NCBI GenBank assembly: GCA_038049695.1
Contig: CP142451.1
Location: 13,080,001 to 13,144,000 of the forward strand
Direction: 5' to 3'
Length of the DNA: 64,000 nucleotides
Source: Cinnamomum chago
Lineage: Eukaryota > Streptophyta > Magnoliopsida > Laurales > Lauraceae
The notes under the pieces were generated by a model that worked only from the letters and a program-made list of their open reading frames with translations, was not told where the DNA came from and searched no databases. The stretch's first letter is position 1, and each line of letters opens with the position of its first letter. The translations under genes were made by a program, and so were the position numbers. Positions 36,308 through 50,100 of the stretch are shown one piece after another.

Positions 36308-36506
36308 AAGGGGTTGGCCGAGTGGTCAAGACACGATTCCTCCCTCTTCCAAAACTAGAGGTCTTGGTATCAACCTCCGATTCCCCCTTTTCAGGAACCA
36401 AATGTTGAGTTCACTTGTGCTATCACTTAGGGACCACAGGCTCTTTGAGCCTAGAGGGATTAATCTAGCCAAAACGGTTGTTAACCTCCATTAAAAAAAA
36501 AAAAAA
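36308..36506 (+). mobile_element. tRNA(Ser/Leu)-type SINE, intact copy
   Basis: Begins AAGGGGTTGGCCGAGTGGTC, a class II tRNA D-arm-like A box. It continues with a GGTCTTGGTATCAACCTCCG B-box region, a tRNA-unrelated body, and a tail of about 14 A ending at 36506. The same sequence, split by a MITE, is at 27880-28241. Flanking duplication is not obvious. Confidence 0.65.
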
Positions 36507-37027
36507 TTTGAGTTCAAAATATGGAGGCCTTATTTAGGTTGTATGAAAATTTAGGTCCCTTTCCAAAAACATCACTCATCCGACACGTGCGAATCTCGAC
36601 CGCACACGCGTCCATCCCCTGTTGGCCGAGATGCATACACTTGTGTTAAAGGCAGAGAAAGCGCATCTTCTTAGAAGAAGAAGAAGCCGATCCGAAGCGG
36701 ATTTCAGTTGAAGAGAGAGAAACCCAAAACCACATTTCACAATTCTCAAACCCCTCTTTCTTTCTCTAGAATTTCTCCTTTCAATTTCTGATCATCCAAA
36801 GAAGAAGTCTCCATCTAATTCTCTGCAATCTCTTAACAGATCGCGATGATTTCACTCCAACGAATCGAACAGTTACAGATCATATCGGGGATTCCAAATC
36901 TCTCTAAAGTCTAGTTTTTTTTTTTTTTTTTTCTATCCGTTCTAGATCCCCAAATCATTGACGAGAAGGGGATCTTCCGCGGGAGCTTGAGCAGATCTCG
37001 TGCCTGATTCATCTCTGGTTCACAGCA

Positions 37028-40000
37028 ATGGTGCATCCGTCGGTCGACCGGGCGACCAGCGACTTGCTGATCGGACCTGATTGGGCAATGAACGTAGAGA
37101 TCTGCGAAATCCTCAATCGCGATCCTGGGTATATACATTTTCAGATATCGCATTCTCATTTGTCAGATTTCTGTTGCTGGCTTTCTGTTTTGATGCATCG
37201 GTTTTGATTTTCTATGGAATTTGAGACTTTTGGGGATCTGTTTTCTAGATCTCAATCAATCTCTAGGTTTGATTTAGATCATGTGTTGTTAGCTGGATCG
37301 GAATGTGAAGCTAAAAGTCAAAATTAACATTCAACTAGCCTGTAATCTGTGTGCTATAGAGAAGTCGAGATTTTGCTTAGGCTTAGCTCTATCAATTCAA
37401 AATCCAGTAATGAACATGAGGTACAAGATAGGGGGATCTTGGAAAACACTTCAAACCAAAATGTCCATTTTAATATGCAGTGATATTGAAAGAATAAAAA
37501 AAAAATCATATATGAATTTTGGAAGCAAAACTATCACCAATGATGGCCTGGCTAGCTTGGGGCCAAATTTGAACTGGGAGGTGATTGCATGCACTCAACC
37601 TCATGGCCTCATCATCATATGATAAGGTTTAGCAAAATTAGAAAAGTGGGACCACTAGTGAAGTCAGCAGACCTTTGGATCTCAAATCTTACCCCATGAC
37701 AGGCAATGGACCTCAAAGCTGACTGTATGGGATAGGAATGATACCTTTGGTGATTGAACCATGCCTAGGTGGGGAGAGATCAACTCCATTAATTGAAGAT
37801 GCGGTTTAATTGAATGGTGATTGGTGAGTAGTGAGTACCACTTTTGTATGGGTGATTTTCGAGCTTATCTCCTATCATGTACGTAGGCTGAGATCCAAGA
37901 GTTTTGTATTATTAAAAGTGGGTCCTTGCGATGGGTTGGACTTGATTTTACATAAGGCTGAGTGTACCGAACATTTCTTATTTGAACCAACCATCCTCAT
38001 GGTTATTTTTGGTTGCAAAAATGTCTTTTGTCCAACCATATGATGCTTCACCATGCTGCTGGTGATTTTTTCTGAATTTCTTTAAGAGTCGTCTCTGTGG
38101 GTTTTTTTTTTATTTTTTTTATAAATCCTATAGATGTTTTGTTTGAAGGCTTGTGAAGTCAATATTCCTAAATTTTACATTTTGTTTTACCTGTTTTTGT
38201 TGTAGCGCAAGGCTATTGCTATGCTATGCTTTTTTATTGTTGTTTGATTTATGTTCCATTGCTTTTGCATCACCAGGCAGATAAAGTCTGTTGTAAAAAG
38301 CCTTAAAAGGCGCATTGGGAATAAGAATCCAAAGATTCAACTTCTTGCTCTCACGGTAAGCACCAGTAGCGGTCAAGTTGCATTGTATTCATTGAAAAAC
38401 AGATACATTATAATTTCCCTTTTGGCTTTGTCGGCTTCCACAATCCTTACAATTAATTAGTTATTGTTGTCTCCACATGTCTTTATCTTCTGTGTGTGAT
38501 GACTGATGAGGCTTGCAGTTGACTTGTATATTCTCCTCTTTATGCTGAGGATGTAATAATAGGTTTTATATTTACAAGGACTTGAACACTAGATGGTAAT
38601 TCATAGGCACTCCTTCATCATTATTTATTTGGGCTCTTTGTTGGTAGAGTTTTTTTAACACAGGTCTTCTGTCCCCTCTTGCAACCTTCATCTGATTTTA
38701 AATCACATATGCATTGCTCGTTCATTTGCTTCATTCTGTTTTGGTCATTGCATGCTATTCTGATATTCAAATTCGATAGAGATCATATTGTAGAAGTGAA
38801 CTTTTTCTTTCCTTGGACCATGCAAGAATTTGTCGATATTTCCGACTGAATCTGCTTGTTTCTGGATGCTCCATAGGAATAAATCACTCTTCCTTACCTC
38901 CACAGAGATAGGTTTATTCCAAGTCACAAGAGAAATCTATTTTTCAATACCTTTCTTTGATTCCAGAAAAGGACCAGTTTCTATCTATATAGGATTTAGA
39001 TATCAAATCATGGCTTCATGTACCAAAGATTTCCAAATAACTCAAATCAAGGATAAGCGCACCGTGCCCCTGGAGCCTCCAACAGGTGGAGAGCACCTCT
39101 TAAAACTAAAACTGATGCTCTTGACACTGTGCGCAGGAGAATATACTCCCTCACATTGATACAAAGAATATTGAACTTTTAAAACATACCATCACTTTCT
39201 GCTAGCAATGTGAGATTAGACTGACTGGAAAGTGTTTATGGTAAGTGATGAGCGCAGGGAAATACTAGTCGTTAAGAATTGGTCACTGCAACATGTCCTC
39301 TTTATCATTGGGTTGAGACAAATTTTAGTACAAGTATCTAACCATTTATGTTGTCCTTTCTGTGGGAAATAGAGATATCTCTTTATCAGATTCTGTAACA
39401 CCTTGAAGCCATTGACCATTGCCAACATTTTTGCCGGTTTTACAGCACCCAAGCAGTTATACATGCTTATGCTAACTTCCAGCTATATGCCAACAGTCAA
39501 AATTCATTAGTTCATCACCCAGTGCGAATGATAGACTTTGAGTGGAAAGTGTTATGGTATTGATGACAAGTTGAACAATATTGACTTTTGTAATCAGTGA
39601 GCACAAGTGGCAATGCAGAGAAATTCCAGTGGTCAGATGGAAGTAATTTTTTAATTCAACGGTTAGATGGAGTCAACACCTATACTAGACTGTTTGATGG
39701 TGACTGCAGTTCAATATAACTGTTGAATATAAGACCTGTCACTATCGAGGGAAGATGATCTAGGGAGAGAAAGGCAATCATGGTCGTGTCTTGGTTAGAT
39801 TGGTGTTCAATCCTGTCGATGGCGTTATCAAACTCAAGGTTGAGTTTCTCGCAACCTGGGGAGAATGATGCAAGAGGATGGTGGGGACTACATGGGCCCC
39901 ATGTTGGGGCAAAAATCATGACACCAAAGAGGAATGCACAAGGAAGCCTAGGTTTGTGGAATCTCCGGATTTCGCAATGTTTTCTTAACTTTTTTTTTTT

Positions 40001-43000
40001 TATAACGGAGCGTGTCCCGGCCCTTTGGGCCAAAATAATCCCTACGGGCCCAAGGGCAGCCGGATAAATCCCCTATAACCCGAGTGTGGTAGTGCAATTT
40101 CAAACCCTTAACCTTTAGGTGCAAACCTTGGTTCTAGGCCAACTGAGCTACCCCGCAGGGTTATGTTTTCTTAACTTCTAAAAGCTGTCCCGTTTAATGC
40201 GGACTCTTTCTCATTTCTTTTCTTTATGTGATGACTCTCTTGATTTATCAACTTTTATAATAAGTTGAGGGATTTGATTTATTTCTTATTTAGTTAGTCT
40301 CAAGGACAGAAAATAGGGTTTTATATGTTTGAGAAATATTTATGCACTCTAGGGCTTGCACCCAACTCTACTACTACTGATGCTGCTGCTACTAGTATTA
40401 TTGTTATTGATATTATTAGTGAAATGGCCTCTATAAGCATTTAGTCAAAGAAGCATAATAAATAAAAAATCTTCAAAAAAAAAGCCTGTTAAGTGCCATT
40501 CACTCCGAACACTAAATCAACAAAGCTTAATCCTATTAAAAATGCCAATCCCACACCATTCTGTCCAATGTCTTCAAGGATCAGACACTGGTATACCATG
40601 CGACTCATGTAGAAATTCCACCAAATCACTTGCGCGGGAGCTCTACTTGCAAGGATTAATTTAAGGGGAATCTGACTCCTTAGTTTCTGTGTGGAACTAC
40701 GACTTTTTCACATTCATAGGTGGGTGTAGTCCGTGTTCTTTTCCTATTATCTTCTTTATTTCTTTATTGCCATACCTGCGTTTGCAATTTCTGCTATATG
40801 TTTTCTAGATCATTACTGCATATTGTGGGGCTAAATTAAAATGAAGATTAGTATATTTATTTATGCTAAAACAGATCTTTGACTGATTCCTTGACTAGCC
40901 TTCTGATTAGCTGTTGAATAACTTGAAACCCCAAGATCACTTAAGCTATTGAACATCTATATTTCATTTCATGGTAATTGTTTGGAGGACTGAATATTTT
41001 TCTTGTTGGGAGACATATCTTGGCGTGACAGTGACCCTGTCAATTGAGCCCGTTAAAATGGGTTCCCGGCCCTTGCCAAGCCCGAAAATGCAGGCCTAGC
41101 TTGTTTAGGCCTGGCCCGGCCCTCCCACAAGCACATTTCACATATTTTTAATAAATTTACCGAAACTGCCCCCCACTAACAGCAATTTACGGCTAATTAG
41201 GAGGGGCAGGTTTGTAATTTTGCCCCCGTAATCGTTGCCCCTTATAAAAGACAACCCCTCTTCAAACGAACCCTAGTAACAAAATGATTCATACACGACC
41301 CAACTAATGATGATGATTCACACAATGATGGGAATGCACTAAATGATTTTTTGACATTAAAAAAAATGATTTTTGTTGATTTCTGCTGAGTTCTTTTAGA
41401 CATTACTTGACCCACATAGGATACTTAGCTGATTTCTGTTGATTTTTTCTGATTTTCTACTCTGTCACCGACAAAAAAAAAAAAAAAAAACCTCTGCCAT
41501 GTTGCATTGCATTGCGGGTCCCAAACCCGGAAAAAAGGAGGGTTTAAAGTCCGGTTCACACCCAGTGTCCGGTGGCAATATAGGAATAATTAGAGAATGT
41601 TTAGCTTATATTCAAGATCGTGCTAAGCCCTGGCCCGGCTTGGGCCCACATGGGACGGGTTTGATATAGGCTCGTTGAATTTAGGGTTGGGATTGGACAA
41701 ACCCCGCCAGGCCCGCCCAATATTCGGGACGGGATTGGACAACCCAAGCCCAGGCTTGGCCCGTCCCATTGATAGGCCTACATGACACTACCAGGGTAAG
41801 ATCAGAATACTGTGTTGTGTTGGCTCCATTAGATTCTTTTTTGGAATTTCTCCAGTAGAACTAGTATTGCATATTGTTTAATGGATAATTGGACCTTCCA
41901 TTTAAGCAAGCACTGATTCTTATCCTTGTTGATGTCTTCTTAAGCTCATATTTCAAGCTAGAAAAGCACAGCACTAGACTTTTAGACAGCTGGTCTATGA
42001 TGCCAGATACGGCATGGAGACAGGAGAGACATGGATTTTACTCATAAAAAGTGAAGTATCAAAACACGATACGACATGATATGTTGCCTATTTTGAAGTA
42101 TCCGGGTATCATAGCAGATGGTTGCTTCCATGGCTTTAACTTCAATTTTGAACACTGTCATGAACAAATAGTTGGGAATCAGCTAGCAATTTGCTTCTTT
42201 TGTTATTATAGATGATCTTTATTGTTTTGAGAAGATTCTTGTGACTCCGTAATTGTGGCCATCGCTTGGTTGAATTTGGTAGTTTTGACTTGGCTTTCAT
42301 TAGCAGATGATTCCAAATTCGTCTGGACCAATCCTTGTCTACATTACATGAGAACTGGGAGTGGTAGTAATTAAGAATTGGTCAGCGCAACTTGTCCTCT
42401 TCATCACTGGTCCATGAATTGACCATAATATAAAATGGTATCTGAAGTTCTGAACGTCTTTTTTGTCCTTCCCATTCTGGGGGGAAAAAACTCATTTCTT
42501 TCGCCCTTTCCAGATGATGAATGATTCAGAGACAGCATTCTTTGGATGCAATGAGTTTGCATGAAAAAAAAAAAGGTTGAAAAATTATATTTCTATTGTC
42601 CTTTTTGGAGGAAAGATCTACACTCTGAATCTCATTATTATATTCCTCAGATCATGAAGCCATTGTCAGATACTTTTGTCTGTTCTACTGGTTTTTAAGC
42701 GGTTAGTTGTGCTTTTTTTTCCCCTACTTCCAGCTGTTGGAGACAGTGATAAAGAATTGCGGAGACATTGTTCAAATGCATGTTGCAGAGAAAGACGTCC
42801 TCCATGAGATGGTGAAGATAGTGAAAAAGAAGGTTGTAATATCTTGTGCAATTTTTGTCATTATATCTTCTTTCCTTTCATGTTGAAGATCTTTCACTCT
42901 TGTTCTCCGTGTATATACAGCCTGATCCTCATGTAAAGGAGAAGATACTAATTCTAATAGATACTTGGCAAGAAACTTTTGGTGGGCCTAGGGCAAGACA

Positions 43001-46000
43001 TCCACAATACTTTACTGCATACCAGGAATTGTTGGTGAGTCATAATCTTGGGCATTTGGAAGAATATTCTTGTAGCTGTATTCTTTGAGATTCCAAAACT
43101 GGTTGATGAATTTCAGTTTTATTTTTCAGCATTTTTAGAGCATTTATGAAGTATTGGAGTTAGTACTTATGTTGGATTTGGATGTCGTTTTCCTGAATGT
43201 ACGAATTACAGCTAAAGCAAAATGAAGAAATTGTCATTTTTGTTTTCCATCCCTCAAATTCTTTTAAGTTTTAACACTTCTTAAATGAGTTTATTCTTTC
43301 CCTTCTGAAAAACCTTTTTGGTGTACCAGCGCGCTGGAGCAATATTTCCTCAAAGACCTGAGAGGTCTGCACCTGTTTTTACCCCTTCACAAACACAGCC
43401 TTCAACATCGCATCCACAATCTCTACGTAATACTGATCAACAAAAAGAAGGACCTGAGTCTTCCTTGGCTTCTGATTTACCTCCTTTGAGGTACACTAAT
43501 CAGATGTTTTCTTCTCAATATGCTCCATATATTCTTTTGTTTTCCATGCAATTGAAGTATATGTTAATCCTATATGAAGTCAACCTATAAAGTAATTGAA
43601 ACATGGCACTTGAAATGTTTTTGATTTTTTTTTTCATTTTAATTGCAAAGAGGACAGGAGATAATTTCCTTACCACATTTGAATTTTAATGCCAAAAATG
43701 AGCAAATAATTTATTTACTTTGTTTTTAGTTCAAAACCGAAAGGAGATAAAACTAAAAGAGATTTTATGGAGGAGACAGAAGACTGTTGAGTTGGGAGCT
43801 GTAAGCTTCATTAAGGAAACGAGTTCTCAACACTGATGCAGAATCTACAAATTGGAAAAAAAAAAAAAAACCAAAAAACCTGACTCAGAATCTGGATTGC
43901 AAAATATTGAAGTCCTTCTTTACCATGCAGTTATTTGAATCTATTGAATTTTTTGAACTATAAAATGTGAATTACAATTGTTGTATAAACATAAATATAA
44001 GTGTCTACCAATGAACGAGCAAATGTAGATATAAACTACCATTGCCTTTGGCGTTAAATATTCTCATCTGTACCCATAGTTGTTTATGTTTATAAAATAT
44101 TTGATGTTAGAAAAAGGTGGGGGGCCTCCTTAACTGAGGGTGCAGCAGGGTCCTGGTGAAGCTTGAGAGAGCTTATTGTTGCTGTATTTTGCAGTTAAAT
44201 TGCTAATTATAACTAATTTATTGCTAAGAACACTTCCCTCCTTTGCAATTTAACTTCTATTTTTTTTTGTCAGCTTGTCAGAAATTCAGAATGCCCGAGG
44301 TATTATGGATGTCCTTGCAGAAATGTTGACTGCTTTAGATCCTGGGAATAGGGAGGTATTTTTCCATACTTAATGTATATGATTTGAATTTTAAAATTCC
44401 TTATGCTCTTGATTCTTGAACAATATTTTGTTGCAATCCGTCGCTGATTTCCCGTTTTGGCAATTATCAATGCCACCACTTAAAACCCCAATTTGAGCAC
44501 TCCCCGTGTTATATATAAAGCGTGATGTTAGAGGGAGACTTTGTTCTGCTAAACATTTTAAAAGGCTCGATTGGTATTCTAACATCTCAGTTTTGTTCTT
44601 GAAAAGACTCTTAAAGCCGTGTTAGAGAGAGTCATTTGTGTTCTTGAGACCTGCATTTTCATTTTCATTTTTTTTTTTTTGCTGGTTTTTTTTTTTTTTG
44701 TCGTGTGCCGCAGAAGCCAATTTTCATAAACCATGACATGTTTTTTCACTTCTGTTAACATGATACTGATCAAAACAAACTTTTGTTAACAGGATTATTA
44801 CATTAAACACACATCGACTAACCAACAGTTAAAAACTGAAAAAGCAGCTCATCAAATTTTCAAAGCATAAGATCACAATCAATGTGATTGAACTATCATC
44901 AATTAAAAAGGAGAAAATATGCAAATTCTATTAGAAAATGCTGAGCCATCTTTGTGCTGATTTTCAGGGTCTCAGGCAGGAGGTTATTGTTGACCTTGTT
45001 GAACAATGTCGCGCTTACAAGATTAGAGTGGTACAACTAGTGAACACAACTTCGTAAGGCCTCTTATCACTTCGTCCCTCTCTAACCTCTAACAATATAA
45101 TTAGGCAATAAGGATATAGCATATGACCTCTGGCAGTCCTATCAGTGTGTATCAAAATTAACATCCTCTTATATGTACTATTTCGATAAGGCTGGGCATG
45201 ACTATGCTGTTTTCTTCAATTCTTGTTGTTTTCTACTCTTTTCTCCTCATGCTTATTGATATAGATATGTTTGTGCTGAAGCAGCACAAACATGTAGGGT
45301 GCAACTGGGTTGGTCAACTTGAATCCGCATGCCTGACCTGCATGAAAACCCAATTCAAACTTGGCTTTTCGCATTCAGGCGAGGACTCTGAAGCCTGACC
45401 AACATTTTGGTCAGGCTTTTGACATTTCTTTTGGAAGCTATAGTATATGTGTGTGCACGCATTTATCTGAAGATTTGATTTTGGATAGATCGGAATGGAG
45501 AAACAAAATTCATGCAGCTGACCCCAACATAGTTGGGACAAGGCTTTGATGATGATGATGATGAGTATCAGTGTGTGCATTATCTAGTGCACACCTCAAA
45601 CTTTCCACACCTCATAGTAGGGCCCACCTGATGGTCCATCCAAATGGATTGCACATACAAGACCCCCCTGAATTACACCGGTCCTCCTTTTTTACATGAA
45701 TCCGAACGGACTCTACTGTTGGATTGATGTATCATATCAATTTTCTAAGGGGCGAAACTTGTTGGCCGTTGATGAAGGGGTTAGAATGATCAGATGGGGC
45801 CCATATTTTGTACACTGGTGGGTCCCAACCAGATGAGGTGGGCCCCACAGCAAGGTGTGCATGGATCGGTGACTATGAGGGTGGTCCTTGTTTTATGGTT
45901 CATTCAGATGGATCATAAGGAGGGGCCCATTAGGTGTTTAGGTACGAGGTTCTAGGGGTGCTTATGGAGCGGCCTGAGACTAACATTGGCCCATTCCGCT

Positions 46001-47129
46001 TTGGGGCGGGCTTGGATTCAATGGCAGAGATCTCGAAACCCGGCCTGGCCCAAATAAGATACACAATTTAAGCGAGAACAACTTTTTTGCTAGGATGGAG
46101 ACTCGAACACATGCTCTCTCTCTAATTGTAGTCATATACATGTTTCTATAGTGAACGATTGCACTTTGAACCGACATGGACCCACAACAATGTCTTGAGG
46201 AAAAGTTTTTCTATGCAAGTTGATAGCCCACCGAGAAAAAGGGGTAGGTTGGAGAAGACATGCATGGAAGTAGTAAAGACTACGGATAGATTTGAAGATG
46301 TGCAACCTATCCAACGATTTGGCTTTGGCTAAGGATAGACAGTAATGGAGAAACAAAATTCAAGTGGCTGACCCCAACATTGTTGGGTCAAGGCTTTGAT
46401 GATGATGAAGAAGAAGAAGAAAAGAGATCTGGGTTTTGATTTGGGGAGTTCCATTTGAATGTTGGGTTTTAAATTTAAGGGTTTTGATTTTGAGATTGTT
46501 GATTTCGATGGATCTTGTATCTTGGCGGCGGGGACCTTTCTTCTAATTAATATATATTTACCCATTGCTGATTGAAAAAAAAAGAACTTGCAAAATTTAA
46601 TGTCTGTTATCTTTTGATTGAGGGTTTGAAATTTTGAAATTTGTTTTCAGGCTTTACCAAGTCTTGTGTTAGAGAAGTGCTGAGACTCATGTACCCAAAC
46701 TCAGCCTGAATTGGACTAAGGCGTAGATGTTGATCTCGAGGCTTTCAATTTGGGCTTCATCTAGGTTTAGCTTACCCACAAGCAATACATGCGGACAGTG
46801 GCGGACCTAAGTGTAATCGCACCCGCGAGGTTCGGGAAAATCCTTAAATAATGCCTTAAATTTTTTTTTTTTTATTATTTTCTATCTTAGCTTGAGCATT
46901 GCCTGCACCACCCAAATGAAAATCCTGGGTCCACCATTGCATGCTGAGCTTGGGTTAGGTCATTAAGCTGCTGGCCTTCCCGAATTTGCACCATACTAAC
47001 ATGCTGTCTCCAACATTGGCACATGTCCTTAATAGGTCATAAACATGGTGACCATTACCATAAGCATTTGTAGTGGGAAATGCCTTAAAACATTTGAGAG
47101 AGAGAGTAGTGGGAAATGCCTTTAAACAT

Positions 47130-47166
<37 letters not shown>

Positions 47167-50100
47167 GTTTATTATTTGGTCAACTAAATATCCTTTTTTA
47201 ATAAAATTAGGGCTCACTTATGGTATTTCCATTTATTACAGCAACCCCCAACATGTTCAAGAAATATAAAGAAAAACCTGACACAAAATATTATTAACAA
47301 ACAACTTAACAAAATGTCACCACACCAATTATCTCATTATATAGGAAAATCCATTTTATTATGAAGCGACTTATCGTGATAGTGTGATGAAACTATGGGT
47401 AGTATTTATCTTAGGTGACCGCTAATAGAAGTTCCTAATTGGTTCTCGACTCGATAGTGCTCATTTGAAAATTCTCCCATATAGATGGTAAGGTTTTGAG
47501 TCTTTTGACCAGAGCCAATAACACAGTTGAAGGTGCTCTGTGTTGCAACCACAAGGTTGCAGGTTTGAGTCACGACACTATTTAAAAAAAGGGGTTTTCC
47601 TTCATTCAATAGCTTTGGAGTTAGACAAGAGCCCCTTGGCACAGGTGGAAGGTGCTCTGTTGCAACCTCAAGATTGTAGGATCGAGTCATTTTACCATTA
47701 AAAAAAATGCTTTGGAGTCTAATTTCCTGCAACTTTTTACAGAGATGAAGAGCTGCTTTGTCATGGTCTGCAACTGAATGATGACTTGCAACGCGTTTTG
47801 ATCAAGTATGATGCCCTTTCTTCTGGAGTTGCTTCCCAAGCAGAAAAACCAAAAACTCTTCAGGCACTTGTAGATATTGATGATGCTGCCATTACAACTC
47901 AAGATAACCAACACCAAGAAGGGAGGTAATTCTGATTTATTTATTTTTCCTTCTTACCTAGGAATCTTAGTCTTTCATCCTCTCTAGCACATGTGATGGC
48001 ATAAAATCATCTAGGTGTATGCTTTTATCTCACAGTAATGCATTTGTGGAAGTTGGCTACACTTTTAAGCTTCTAAGCTGATTTTACAGTCCTGCAAAAC
48101 TATGCATACAACTGTAGTTTCCAATTTTGGTTCATTTCTGCTGAAATGGCCAAATAATTTCAGTTCAGACAACTGACCGAACTGAACTACACATAGAAAA
48201 TGTTGTCTAGGATTTTGATTGATTTCAGTCAATTTAGGCATTTTGGCTGAAAATTTTATTTAAAAAAAAGAAGAAGAAGGGATCTTTGTGTAATTTTTCT
48301 TTTATAAAATATATGTGAAGACCTCAATTGTTTGCAGAATACAAAATAATTTCATGTGATATTATGAGTCAAGATTTGAGAATTCATCATTCATGTCTTA
48401 TTTCACATTGCCACGTACTAATAGCTTCTAAACTAGTCACCTGGCATGTAGAACTAACGTATCGCATCATTGATTCAATAGAATAAATTAAATGTAAACA
48501 AATTACATGTTATATAAATTTTAATGCTGCTTATATTTTCTACACTTACGTATATTATTGTTTTTTTTTAATTTTTCTCCAAAATGAAACTCCAAAATGT
48601 ATCATCGAAATTCTGAATTGGCCGAAACATTTCAGTTTGGAGCCAAACCAGAATGAGGTTTGAACGAAATTGACAACCATGCATATGATGTTGTTTGACA
48701 CTTTGGGTGCAAGAGCAGCACCACTTTGGCACTGTACTATTTTTTAAATTTATTCTTCATTAAAATTACAGAAGAGATCTTTGCACAAAATGTAGCAGTG
48801 TAAATAGTGGATTCCTCAACTGTATAATTAATTGATGGCTGTGTGCTGTCAAGTTCCAAAGCCGTAGTGTCAGCTTAGAATTCAATCTTATATTTCCATG
48901 TTTTAGTTAGGCGTCACTAAAAAATGATAGCGAGTTATTTTCTAAGAGAAACCGATGTGAAATATATGAGAGAGAAAAGAATAATCTGCTGGATGATATT
49001 TTGAATATGTTACAGAAGGATAAAAAAATCGCATTTTTCTTATTTTGAACTTTAGAAGTTTTCTGAATTTATGGGGACTTTGTTGAACTCAAAATTAGGT
49101 GGATATGCAAATTTGAAAATGTCAAATTAGTTATATATGTTCTTGTGTTTTTTAATTTTCTATTCTTAATTTTTAATATATTTATTTAATTTCTTCTTTG
49201 TGCATTTCTCATTTTTAATTTATTTAAGACATAGTTATCAGTTGATTCTGATGTCATGGTTTAACTGGAATGAGCCACTAGTTGGGCCAGGTTCAACCGA
49301 ACCTTGAGTTTGCTGGTTTGTTGCCCAGTCCAAACTTTAAGACATGGTCGTGGTAAGAAAGCAGCACATCATATGTGAGGGCATAATAATGTGTAAAAGC
49401 TATCTTTTTTCTTCTCTCCTTTTTGAAAAAAAAATTGGAATACATATTTAAGAACTCTTAAAAGAATGAGATATTGAAGGAATAGTGAGATCATTAATGA
49501 CAATTGAGATATTGAAGGTAAACTAAACAACTAAGTTTATTTAAGTCATAGTTGTCAATTCCATTCCGTTCCGTACGGAATTAGCTGGAACGTTTCGTAA
49601 TTAGCCTTGGGCGGAACGGAATGCCCCCCTAAAAGTTTCCAGTCCCGATTCTGGTCCATTCTGATCATTCCGGTCCGTTCCGGCTCCAATTCCGGGCCAT
49701 TTCCGCCCCATTCATGCCAAGGTTTCGTACTTCCATTCACATGTAGTGAAAACTAGAAAATGGTCAATTGTAGAGTGTAGTTTAATTTAAGTGATGTAAG
49801 TATGCATTTTTAGTATTGTTTTATCATTCAACAACTATTTTTTCAATTGTAGGTATTCTTTTATATTTGTTTTTTCATTTTTCAGTAGCGTCTTTTCCGG
49901 AACGGAACACCGGAATTGACCGGAATGCCGAAGCGTTCCACTTAAGGGTCAAACCGGAACGGAATTGACAATTGTGATTTAAGTTGATAATGATCATGGA
50001 TATTATTCATATCTTAGTTTAATTCTTTCTTTTTTTCCAATCTCCTTTTCTTTCAGCACATTTCTCACTATTTGTATTTTTCGTTTTTCTTGTAGTTAAT

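Larger units (their letters stand above)
33954..37027. other. intergenic between transaminase and TOL genes
   Basis: The first several hundred bases are probably transaminase 3' UTR. Named contents are a LINE 3' tail (34529-34580), an A-rich insertion with 14-bp flanking repeats (35506-35574) and a SINE (36308-36506). The last about 400 bases (CT-rich and GAAGAA-rich) are likely TOL promoter and 5' UTR. The remainder shows nothing recognisable. Confidence 0.45.

Noticed and set aside
45575..45870. Possible terminal-inverted-repeat element bounded by TGCACACCT words with GGGCCCACC-rich interior
   Set aside because: The inverted word is only 9 bases and no flanking duplication was found.
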